DNA of 5,429 nucleotides from Chitinophagaceae bacterium (lineage in GTDB: Bacteria; Bacteroidota; Bacteroidia; Chitinophagales; Chitinophagaceae), in contig JAIPBY010000164.1 in assembly GCA_021738605.1 (NCBI GenBank), forward strand, positions 1 to 5,429, written 5' to 3'. The position numbers and the translations under genes were made by a program. Numbering within the stretch: position 1 is the stretch's first letter; every line of letters starts with the position of its first letter. The notes beneath the pieces are model-generated. The model searched no databases. It was given only the letters and a program-made list of their open reading frames with translations, and had not been told where the DNA came from. Of this stretch, positions 1 to 5,429 are shown in pieces.

Positions 1-574
1 AGGCCTTGGCATCAATTTCAGCACAGAGCGCATTGAAGATATCATTAATGGAACCCAGGCCGTTCAAGCTAACCACTTTGTCAAATTGACTATAGTGGTC
101 TGCAACTGCCAGGGTTTCATTTTTATATACACTCAGCCTTTTTTTCTGCACTTCAGGGTCTGCATCATCAGTTCTGCCGGAGGGTTTGGAACGGCCAATC
201 ATTCTTGCAATCAATTCCTCCTCAGGAACTTCCATGGCAAGCACAACATTGATGGATGTACCATGTTCGCTGAGCAGGGTGTCCAGCGCTTCCGCCTGTG
301 GCTTGGTGCGGGGAAAACCGTCAAACAAAAATCCATACACACCTGGGTTTGCTGTGATGGCAGCACCAACCATACCGATGACTACCGCATCGGGTACAAG
401 CTTTCCTGCATCCATGAATGATTTTGCTTCCAAGCCCAATTGGGTCTGGTTGGCAATTTCAGACCGGAGAATATCCCCGGTTGACAAATGCCTGAAGCCG
501 TATTTTGCAATGAGTTTTTCAGATTGTGTGCCTTTTCCGCTACCGGGAGGTCCAAACAGGATCAAATTGAACAT
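1..574 (-). CDS. adk: Adenylate kinase, 3' end cut by window edge
   Basis: Cytosolic adenylate kinase, which interconverts ATP + AMP and 2 ADP. Translating the minus strand from the ATG at 574-572 gives 191 uninterrupted residues. The P-loop GPPGSGKGT is at residues 8-16 (Lys14). The AMP-binding segment follows (STGDILRSEI, 31-40), then the DGFPRT motif at 85-90 with Arg89. The LID is short, about 128-140, with Arg128, SGR (132-134) and DD (136-137). It lacks the four zinc-binding cysteines of long-LID Gram-positive enzymes. Arg146 lies in the following KKR segment. Bacteroidota Adk proteins are about 190 residues, so only the last few codons, perhaps just the stop, should be missing; base 1 supplies the first T of the next codon. 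No Shine-Dalgarno motif is visible; the stretch before the start is A-rich. The gene is divergent from msrB across 161 bp. Identification is secure. Confidence 0.97.
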   Translation of the reverse strand, partial: MFNLILFGPPGSGKGTQSEKLIAKYGFRHLSTGDILRSEIANQTQLGLEAKSFMDAGKLVPDAVVIGMVGAAITANPGVYGFLFDGFPRTKPQAEALDTLLSEHGTSINVVLAMEVPEEELIARMIGRSKPSGRTDDADPEVQKKRLSVYKNETLAVADHYSQFDKVVSLNGLGSINDIFNALCAEIDAKA

Positions 575-599
575 CTGTGCAGTTTTAATGTTTTGATTA

Positions 600-634
600 G
601 AATCCGGTAAGCTTTCTTTAACAAAACCGGATTC
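600..634. repeat. Perfect 9-bp inverted repeat in the adk leader/promoter
   Basis: GAATCCGGT at 600-608 is repeated as its exact reverse complement ACCGGATTC at 626-634, with a 17-bp spacer. It directly abuts the candidate adk -7 box at 635-642 and covers the predicted start of transcription. No T-run follows either arm, so it does not look like a terminator. It could be a regulator-binding operator, or a stem-loop at the 5' end of the adk mRNA. The repeat itself is plain in the sequence; the role is inferred. Confidence 0.5.
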
Positions 635-642
635 CAAATATA
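635..642 (-). promoter_or_regulatory. Candidate -7 promoter box for adk
   Basis: Read on the minus strand this is TATATTTG, an exact match to the Bacteroidota sigma-factor -7 consensus TAnnTTTG. It lies about 60 bp upstream of the adk start, which would put transcription initiation near 628-631. No convincing TTTG -33 element is found at the usual spacing, so the call rests on the -7 box and its position. Confidence 0.45.
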
Positions 643-735
643 GTTAGATTTATGGTGAAATAATTCGAGAAACAATATCGTAACAGGCAACGCCAGGAAC
701 GATACAACAATAGACCAAAGTAGAAAAAGTATACA

Positions 736-1266
736 ATGAAAATAAGCACAATCCTCCTGATGGCCACAGCACTGGTTCAGTTCAGCTGCAGCAATGCCCA
801 GGAAAAAAACAAAAAAACAGCAACAAAAATGAGTGACACAACAAGCAATCCTGCCTTTTCCAGGAACAATGAAGAAAAGGTTGAGCTGACCGACGAACAA
901 TGGAAAAAAGCATTAACACCTGAGCAGTATTATATTGCCAGGCAGAAGGGAACAGAAAGACCCTGGACCAGCAAATTTGAAAAATTTGATGAAAAAGGAA
1001 CCTATTTCTGTGCAGCCTGTGGCAACACCCTTTTCCAGAGCAATACAAAATTCGACAGTGGTTGTGGATGGCCTAGTTTTTTTGAACCCGTTTCAAAGAA
1101 GAGCATCATTTACACACCAGACAATACCCTTGGCATGAAAAGAACCGAAGTGCAATGCGGAAAATGCAAAGCACATCTCGGTCATGTATTCGATGACGGC
1201 CCGCCTCCTACTGGATTGCGGTATTGCATCAATGGGGTGATTTTGGGGTTTGAGAAGAAAGGTTGA
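736..1266 (+). CDS. msrB: Exported peptide-methionine (R)-S-oxide reductase MsrB
   Basis: 176 residues; reduces methionine-R-sulfoxide in proteins back to methionine. Residues 1-21 form an N-terminal signal: Lys2, a hydrophobic run at 5-16, then FSCSNAQ. This could be cut by signal peptidase I after SNA (residue 21). It could also be lipidated on Cys18, although Gln at -3 makes a poor lipobox. A polar linker spans about 22-48. The SelR/MsrB domain runs from about 50 to 175: zinc ligands in CAAC (Cys92, Cys95) and CGKC (Cys141, Cys144), SGCGWPSF with the likely resolving Cys110, HLGHVFDDGP at 147-156, and RYCIN with the catalytic Cys164. All key residues are present. Met32 begins a sequence resembling cytosolic MsrB N-termini and is a possible secondary start (829). 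The final GGT TGA falls inside a dispersed repeat. A terminator lies 139 bp after the stop. No clear promoter was found in 601-735. Confidence 0.95.
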   Translation: MKISTILLMATALVQFSCSNAQEKNKKTATKMSDTTSNPAFSRNNEEKVELTDEQWKKALTPEQYYIARQKGTERPWTSKFEKFDEKGTYFCAACGNTLFQSNTKFDSGCGWPSFFEPVSKKSIIYTPDNTLGMKRTEVQCGKCKAHLGHVFDDGPPPTGLRYCINGVILGFEKKG

Positions 1267-1375
1267 GGAAGTTGAACTTGCCAGCCGAAGGCTGGGTCGG
1301 CCTGCGGCCTGTTGAAGAGGTTAAAGAAGTTGAGGGAAGTTTAGAGAGGTTGAGGGAGGTTGAGCTTGCCTGCCA
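1261..1375 (+). repeat. GTTGAGG/hairpin repeat block A, 3' end of msrB
   Basis: This block begins over the last two msrB codons. It combines GTTGA-type units (at 1262, 1271, 1311, 1329, 1349 and 1359, with degenerate units at 1320 and 1339) with short hairpins. One hairpin is at 1281-1295 (CCAGCC-GAA-GGCTGG, 6-bp stem, GAA loop) and another at 1299-1309 (GGCC-TGC-GGCC). The last unit ends in CTTGCCTGCC at 1365-1374, the left half of a third hairpin that is cut off. From 1311 to 1359 the units recur every 9-10 bp. Bases 1271-1296 are a perfect 26-bp reverse complement of 1628-1653, extending to 34 of 36 over 1261-1296 and 1628-1663. Bases 1343-1363 are likewise the perfect reverse complement of 1658-1678. 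It is not coding in any convincing way. It resembles a dispersed intergenic repeat family; function unknown. Confidence 0.85.
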
Positions 1376-1404
1376 ATAGCAATCGACAATCTCAAAATAA
1401 AACC

Positions 1405-1436
1405 AAAAGGGGCCAAGCAATGCTTGAGCCCCTTTT
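1405..1436. terminator. Rho-independent terminator, probably bidirectional
   Basis: The outer arms AAAAGGGGC (1405-1413) and GCCCCTTTT (1428-1436) pair perfectly. The inner arms CAAGC (1414-1418) and GCTTG (1422-1426) pair around an AAT loop, with one bulged A at 1427. On the plus strand the stem runs into TTTT and then an A/T-rich stretch with six T residues (1441-1446), which suits msrB. On the minus strand it is followed by GGTTTTATTTTG, which suits the convergent YceI gene. Confidence 0.85.
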
Positions 1437-1444
1437 AATATTTT

Positions 1445-1648
1445 TTAATGCGAGACTAGAATCGTGTTGGGTTTGGTGATGAAGAATATTTTCAAGACTG
1501 CTTCTCTGTTTGTTGCCTTCCTTCGGCTTTTCAACCTCTGGTTGGCAGCTAAGATTGTCTCCAGGCTTTCATGGTTGTAAATACTGATTCCTTCAACCTC
1601 CCTGCCTTCGGCAGGTAAATTCAACCCCCCAGCCTTCGGCTGGCAAGT
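1445..1648 (-). other. Gene-like open stretch without a start, possible remnant
   Basis: The minus strand is open for 67 codons before a TAA at 1447-1445. The first ~18 codons are repeat block B. The remainder (about 1600-1448) reads EGISIYNHESLETI and ends REAVLKIFFITKPNTILVSH. Codon third positions in this part look gene-like (for example ATC, TTC, ACC, AAC). There is no ATG in frame, and the stretch contains the degenerate repeat at 1512-1540. It could be the tail of a decayed gene, a short gene with an alternative start such as TTG, or chance. I do not recognise the peptide. Confidence 0.2.
1512..1540 (-). repeat. Degenerate copy of the GTTGAGG/hairpin unit
   Basis: On the minus strand this reads AGAGGTTGA, then AAAGCCGAAGG and AAGGC. 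It is the same order of parts (GTTGA unit, then GCCGAAGG) as in the nearby blocks, but the hairpin arm is decayed. It shares block B's orientation and sits between block B and the terminator. The rest of 1437-1590 shows no repeat and no secure gene. Confidence 0.45.
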
Positions 1649-1678
1649 TCAACCTCTTCAACCTCCCTCAACCTCTCT
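1591..1678 (-). repeat. GTTGAGG/hairpin repeat block B, 3' end of the YceI gene
   Basis: Read on the minus strand, the block starts five bases after the YceI stop codon with three GTTGAGG-type units 9-10 bp apart. A C(GAA)G hairpin at 1629-1643 follows (CCAGCC/GGCTGG arms), then a GGTTGAA unit, a second hairpin at 1601-1615 (CCTGCC/GGCAGG arms, GAA loop) and one more GAGGTTGA unit. The 26 bases at 1628-1653 are the exact reverse complement of 1271-1296 in block A. Block B therefore stands in the same relation to the YceI gene as block A does to msrB. Clean hairpins and repeat identity support a dispersed repeat family over a gene remnant. Confidence 0.85.
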
Positions 1679-1682
1679 CACC

Positions 1683-2270
1683 TTACTTCGCCTGATCCAT
1701 CTCCAACAAAACAGTGATCTCTACATCCTTGCCTACTGCGAGTCCGCCGGTTTCCAAGGCTGGTGCATATTTCAGGCCATACGTAAGACGATCGATGGTA
1801 GTTTTGGCTTTGAAACCTGCTTTCACCCCACGTCCGGTATTGATTTGTCCACCATAGGTAACATCAAAAGTTACGGTTTTGGTTACATCCCTGAGGGTAA
1901 GATCGCCAGTAAGAGCATATTTGTTGCCTCCCAAAGGCTTCATTGACTTGCTTACAAAGCTCATCTTGGGGAATTTCTCAGCATTAAAGAAATCATCGCT
2001 TTTCAGGTGACCATCCCTTTTCTCGTTGTCTGTATTCACAGAAGCAACATCCACAGCAAAATTTACTTTGGCATCAGAAAGATCTGCTTTGGAAGCCACC
2101 AGGCTGCCATCAAACATCCTGAAAGAACCTTCCACTTCAGAAACCACCATGTGAGACACGGCAAACTTCACGTTAGAATGTGACTTGTCTACTTTCCATG
2201 TGGTCTGTGCCACCGCACCTGAAGCTCCTAAAAGCAAAAACGCTGCAAGATTGAATAATTGTTTTTTCAT
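1683..2270 (-). CDS. Secreted YceI-family lipid-binding protein
   Basis: 195 residues. Residues 1-21 are a signal peptide: KK at 2-3, a hydrophobic core at 5-15, and AVA before cleavage at Gln22. The mature part is a single YceI-like domain, a lipocalin-like beta-barrel that in characterised members binds polyisoprenoid or other long amphiphilic molecules. Visible family features are WKVDKSHSNVKFAVSHM at 25-41, the RDGHLKSDDFFNAEKFP segment at 85-101, TGDLTLRDVTKTV at 121-133, and a closing VGKDVEITVLLE strand at 179-190. The length fits secreted family members. Likely periplasmic; the natural ligand cannot be read from sequence. The start at 2270 is preceded on its strand by an A-rich stretch (AAAACAAATACA), as is usual in this phylum. 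It is divergent from the propeller gene, convergent with msrB, and followed by repeat block B. Confidence 0.93.
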   Translation of the reverse strand: MKKQLFNLAAFLLLGASGAVAQTTWKVDKSHSNVKFAVSHMVVSEVEGSFRMFDGSLVASKADLSDAKVNFAVDVASVNTDNEKRDGHLKSDDFFNAEKFPKMSFVSKSMKPLGGNKYALTGDLTLRDVTKTVTFDVTYGGQINTGRGVKAGFKAKTTIDRLTYGLKYAPALETGGLAVGKDVEITVLLEMDQAK

Positions 2271-2295
2271 TGTATTTGTTTTTGATGTTTAAACA

Positions 2296-2326
2296 CTAAA
2301 TTAATTCGTTTCACCAACATGGCAAA
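2296..2326 (-). promoter_or_regulatory. Candidate promoter of the YceI gene
   Basis: On the minus strand, TTTG (2326-2323) is followed after 19 bp by TAATTTAG (2303-2296). This matches the Bacteroidota TTTG / TAnnTTTG arrangement except for one of the six fixed bases of the -7 box. It would give a leader of roughly 20 bases before the start at 2270. Confidence 0.45.
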
Positions 2327-2359
2327 ATGATTCCGTTAAGTTAAACAGATTTTTGGCGA

Positions 2360-2374
2360 TTTTGTTCAACAAAA
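2360..2374. repeat. 15-bp palindrome in the YceI/propeller intergenic region
   Basis: TTTTGTT, one central C, then AACAAAA form a perfect 7-bp inverted repeat. It lies 53 bp upstream of the propeller start and 34 bp upstream of the candidate YceI -33 box. It could be a binding site for a dimeric regulator of either gene, but A/T-rich palindromes of this size also arise by chance. Confidence 0.3.
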
Positions 2375-2426
2375 AGAAATTTTCCGACAAGCTGATTAAT
2401 CCATAATTTTCCAAAAATTGAACCCA

Positions 2427-5400
2427 ATGGCCATGATAAAAAGGTTTTCATTGTTTTTACTGCTTGTGATGATCATCAGCAATGCCTCATTTGCACAAAA
2501 GATTGGTTTGGACCAATTCAAGTCCTGGAAACCCAGAAACATTGGTCCTGCAGGAATGAGTGGTCGTATCACAGCCATCGACGCAGTGGTGGCAGATCCC
2601 AATACAATTTATCTTGGCGCTGCTTCTGGAGGTGTATGGAAAACCATCAATCAGGGCGCCAGCTGGGAGGCTGTATTTGAAGAACAACCTATTCTCAACA
2701 TTGGTTCGATTGCCATCCAGCAATCCAATCCCTCAACCGTTTGGGTAGGAACAGGTGAAGGCAACCCAAGAAACTCTATCAGCCTTGGAGAAGGGATGTA
2801 CAAGACCATCGACGGCGGCAAGAGCTGGAAAAAGATGGGGCTTGAGAAAACCCGTAATATCCACCGCATCATCGTAGATCCTTCCAACCCCAATACCGTT
2901 TATGCAGGTGCCATTGGCAATCCATATGCAGAACATCCTGAAAGGGGCGTCTTCAAAACCACCAATGGTGGTGAAACCTGGGACAAAATCCTCTTTACCA
3001 ACGATACTTCCGGCGTAGCCGACATGATCATGGACCCTTCCAACCCCAACAAATTGTTTGTGGCCATGTGGCAACACCGCCGAACACCCTGGAGCCTCAG
3101 CAGTGGTGGCCCAGGCAGCGGTCTTTACATGACCTTTGACGGTGGAAAGAACTGGAAAAAATTAGGTGAAAAAGAAGGTTTGCCTGCTGGTAACCTTGGC
3201 AGGATCGGACTGGCCATTTCACGCAGCAACCCCAACCGTGTTTATGCACTGGTGGAAGCAACCAAAAACGGATTGTACAAATCGGATGATGGCGGACAGA
3301 CCTGGTCATTGATGAACAGCAACCCTGAGTTTGTTTCAACAAGGCCTTTCTATTTTCAGGAAATCGCCTGCGATCCGCAAAATGAAAACAGGCTCTGGCT
3401 GATCTATCAAATGATCTCCAAAAGCGATGATGCCGGTAAGAATTTTGATGTTGTCATCCCTTACAATGGCATTCATCCAGACCATCACGCATTCTGGATT
3501 CATCCTACAAATCCCAACTTTATCATTGATGGAAACGATGGAGGAATCGGCATTACAAGAGACAAGGGCAAGACCTGGCTCTTTGATGAGAAGCTGCCAG
3601 TAGGTCAATTTTACCACATCAATGTAGACAATGAAATGCCTTACAACGTGATGGGTGGCATGCAGGACAATGGCAGCTGGCGTGGACCGGCCTATACCTG
3701 GATGAGTGGCGGCATCAAGAATTATTATTGGGACAACCTTTGGGGTGGGGATGGATTTGATGTGATGCCCGACAAGGACGACGCATCATGGGTATTTGCG
3801 ATGAGCCAGGGCGGATCTGTTGGCCGATACAATGTAAAAACAGGAGAAAGCTGGTATGTGAAACCTCCAGCACCAGACCTCAAAACAACACTGCGTTTCA
3901 ACTGGAATGCGGCCATTGCACAGGATCCATTCAGCAATTCAACCATCTATTTTGGCAGCCAGCATCTTCATCGTTCAACCAATAAAGGTGCATCCTGGGA
4001 AATCATCTCACCAGATCTCTCTACAAATGACAGTGCCAAAATCGACCAAAGGAACAATGGTGGTATTTCTATAGACATCACTGGTGCAGAAAACTTTTGT
4101 ACTATCATGACCATTGCCCCTTCATCCAAAGACAACAATGTGATCTGGGCAGGAACAGACGATGGCAATGTGCAGCTGACCAAAGACGGAGGCAAGACTT
4201 GGACAAACTTCAGGGGAAAAATACCAGGTTTGCCTGTTGGTGCCTGGATACCACAAATACAGGCTTCCAGGTTCAATGCGGCCGAAGCCTTTGTGGTAGC
4301 CAATGATTACAGGAGGGGTGATTTCAAACCTTATATTTTCAGGACCACAGATTTTGGAAAAAACTGGACAAGGTTGGTTGATGAGAAAAAAGTCATAGGC
4401 TATGCCCTCTGTATTTTGCAAGATCCCACCGAGCCCAACCTGATCTTTGCCGGAACCGAGCAGGGACTTTGGGTAAGCCTTGACAATGGCGCCAGCTTCC
4501 AGCAATGGAAGAACGGATACCCCAGCGTTTCTACTTATGACCTTGCCATCCAGGAACGCGAAGCAGATTTGGTGATTGCAACCTTTGGACGCGCACTCTG
4601 GATCCTTGACGACATCAGGCCGCTGAGAAAATTGGCTGCCAACAAAGGCATGTTGAACAAGGCTTTTGTTGCCTTTGACAGCCGGAATGTGGTGCAGGCC
4701 CAATTCAAAAATGCACCAGGATATGAGTGGAGCACCTGGGGAATCTGGGATGCCGATAACAGACCTGCCAGTGCACCCATCTCTTATTTCATCAAAGCCT
4801 CCTCGGATACATCAGCAAAAGCCAAAAAAGATTCAGTTGTTGTAAAAATTTACAACGATAAAAATGAAGTGATCAGGAACCTCAGATGGGCTGCTGATTC
4901 AGGTTTCAACAGGGCTTACTGGGGAATGGAAGAAAAAGGATACCGCACGCCAGGTGGTGGTGGCGGAAGAAGAATGGGCGGTGGCGGTGGAGGCCGTGGA
5001 GGAGCCGAACCAGGAGGACAACAGGCTCTACCTGGTACCTACAAAGTGGTTTTGGCTTACAAAGGCATCAGCGACTCAACCATGATCACTCTCCTCGATG
5101 ATCCACGTTTGGGCAACAGAAACAACATCAAAATAGCGCAAGCTGCATTGCGTGCGGAATTGAAGAAAAGCGGAGACCAGCTTATTGAAGCCATGGACCT
5201 GCTGACGGAAGCTGATGAGGCAAGTAAAAAAGTGGAAACCTATACCAAGGAAATGAAAGGGGCAACAGTTGATTCCCTGAAAAAATCTACCAAGAAACTT
5301 CAGGACGATATCAAGGCATTGAGAGAATTCATCAATGGTACAACCCAAACCAAACAAGGCTACGGACAGGTTCCTCAAATCACGGTCATGAACCAGTACC

Positions 5401-5429
5401 AGCAGGCAAGCAGTGCCATCAGTTCAAAA
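2427..5429 (+). CDS. Secreted Asp-box (BNR) beta-propeller, sortilin/VPS10-like, 3' end cut
   Basis: 1001 residues are open to the window edge. A second in-frame ATG is at 2433; I keep 2427 because it has the more A-rich upstream context. The signal peptide has KR at 5-6 and a hydrophobic run at 9-17; SFA precedes cleavage at Gln24. The propeller region (about 34-730) has about eleven Asp-box motifs of the form x(S/T)xDxGxxW/F, starting at 72, 126, 177, 235, 285, 332, 376, 516, 584, 639 and 683. It also has PDHHAFW (351-357), DGNDGG (368-373) and GGMQDNGSW (410-418), segments I associate with the large VPS10/sortilin-like BNR proteins of Bacteroidota. An Ig/FlgD-like region (about 784-896, ending LLDDPR) is interrupted by a Gly-rich stretch at about 843-865. 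A Lys/Glu-rich helical region covers 900-1001. Such proteins are often labelled glycosyl hydrolase or sialidase, but I see no catalytic residues that prove it. Substrate unknown. Confidence 0.9.
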   Translation, partial: MAMIKRFSLFLLLVMIISNASFAQKIGLDQFKSWKPRNIGPAGMSGRITAIDAVVADPNTIYLGAASGGVWKTINQGASWEAVFEEQPILNIGSIAIQQSNPSTVWVGTGEGNPRNSISLGEGMYKTIDGGKSWKKMGLEKTRNIHRIIVDPSNPNTVYAGAIGNPYAEHPERGVFKTTNGGETWDKILFTNDTSGVADMIMDPSNPNKLFVAMWQHRRTPWSLSSGGPGSGLYMTFDGGKNWKKLGEKEGLPAGNLGRIGLAISRSNPNRVYALVEATKNGLYKSDDGGQTWSLMNSNPEFVSTRPFYFQEIACDPQNENRLWLIYQMISKSDDAGKNFDVVIPYNGIHPDHHAFWIHPTNPNFIIDGNDGGIGITRDKGKTWLFDEKLPVGQFYHINVDNEMPYNVMGGMQDNGSWRGPAYTWMSGGIKNYYWDNLWGGDGFDVMPDKDDASWVFAMSQGGSVGRYNVKTGESWYVKPPAPDLKTTLRFNWNAAIAQDPFSNSTIYFGSQHLHRSTNKGASWEIISPDLSTNDSAKIDQRNNGGISIDITGAENFCTIMTIAPSSKDNNVIWAGTDDGNVQLTKDGGKTWTNFRGKIPGLPVGAWIPQIQASRFNAAEAFVVANDYRRGDFKPYIFRTTDFGKNWTRLVDEKKVIGYALCILQDPTEPNLIFAGTEQGLWVSLDNGASFQQWKNGYPSVSTYDLAIQEREADLVIATFGRALWILDDIRPLRKLAANKGMLNKAFVAFDSRNVVQAQFKNAPGYEWSTWGIWDADNRPASAPISYFIKASSDTSAKAKKDSVVVKIYNDKNEVIRNLRWAADSGFNRAYWGMEEKGYRTPGGGGGRRMGGGGGGRGGAEPGGQQALPGTYKVVLAYKGISDSTMITLLDDPRLGNRNNIKIAQAALRAELKKSGDQLIEAMDLLTEADEASKKVETYTKEMKGATVDSLKKSTKKLQDDIKALREFINGTTQTKQGYGQVPQITVMNQYQQASSAISSK

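Noticed and set aside
86..596. Plus-strand ORFs of 111 and 136 residues at the left end
   Set aside because: They are antisense to adk, whose P-loop, DGFPRT and LID motifs on the minus strand are unmistakable.
645..652. TAGATTTA as a -7 box for msrB
   Set aside because: The final G of the consensus is missing and there is no -33 element at suitable spacing, so the msrB promoter is left unassigned.
1229..1420. 63-residue minus-strand ORF over the msrB end and repeat block A
   Set aside because: It consists of repeat and antisense msrB sequence, starts inside the terminator stem, and has no recognisable protein features.
1281..1643. cUUCGg tetraloop hairpins in the repeats
   Set aside because: The CCTTCGG centre tempts this reading, but setting TTCG as a four-base loop forces a C-C mismatch in the stem. 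The perfect 6-bp stem leaves a three-base loop (TTC, or GAA on the other strand).
1261..1680. CRISPR array
   Set aside because: The repeated units are short, variable and 9-10 bp apart, with no spacers of constant length and no cas genes.
1261..1680. Insertion sequence or MITE with terminal inverted repeats
   Set aside because: The 26-bp inverted pair flanks a terminator and overlaps the ends of two genes. There is no transposase and no target-site duplication, so the ends of an element cannot be defined.
2404..2411. TAATTTTC as a -7 box for the propeller gene
   Set aside because: It would start the transcript only about 10 bases before the ATG, and no TTTG lies at the right distance upstream.
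2396..5378. Several minus-strand ORFs of 68-193 residues opposite the propeller gene
   Set aside because: All lie antisense to a continuous 1001-codon reading frame with clear repeated Asp-box motifs. None shows domain features of its own.

Overview
The window looks like chromosomal DNA from a member of the Bacteroidota, probably near the Chitinophagaceae. This rests on three observations: starts preceded by A-rich sequence instead of a Shine-Dalgarno motif, promoter-like boxes close to the Bacteroidota TAnnTTTG type, and a ~1000-residue secreted Asp-box propeller protein of a kind common in that phylum. The family-level placement is inference. Nothing suggests a phage, plasmid or insertion sequence.

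Layout: (1) 1-574, minus strand: adenylate kinase (adk), 191 codons visible, running off the left edge probably within a few codons of its end. (2) 575-735: divergent intergenic region with a Bacteroidota-type -7 box for adk and a perfect 9-bp inverted repeat beside it. (3) 736-1266, plus strand: an exported peptide-methionine (R)-S-oxide reductase (msrB). (4) 1267-1682: a 416-bp convergent region with no secure gene. It holds a bidirectional-looking terminator flanked by two blocks of a GTTGAGG/hairpin repeat. The blocks are inverted relative to each other, so each lies in the same sense relative to the gene it follows. (5) 1683-2270, minus strand: a secreted YceI-family protein. (6) 2271-2426: divergent intergenic region with a candidate YceI promoter and a 15-bp palindrome. 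(7) 2427-5429, plus strand: a very large secreted protein with about eleven Asp-box (BNR) motifs, a Gly-rich insertion and a helical C-terminal region, open at the right edge.

Three of the four genes carry export signals. MsrB repairs oxidised methionine and YceI proteins bind isoprenoid-like lipids, so those two might serve envelope maintenance, but separate transcription units mean proximity is the only link. Adk is housekeeping nucleotide metabolism. No gene in the window forms an obvious new multi-gene system. The most unusual content is the non-coding repeat module at the 3' ends of msrB and the YceI gene: a 26-bp perfect (34 of 36 extended) inverted pair, C(GAA)G mini-hairpins, and GTTGA units spaced 9-10 bp apart. 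It even supplies the msrB stop codon.
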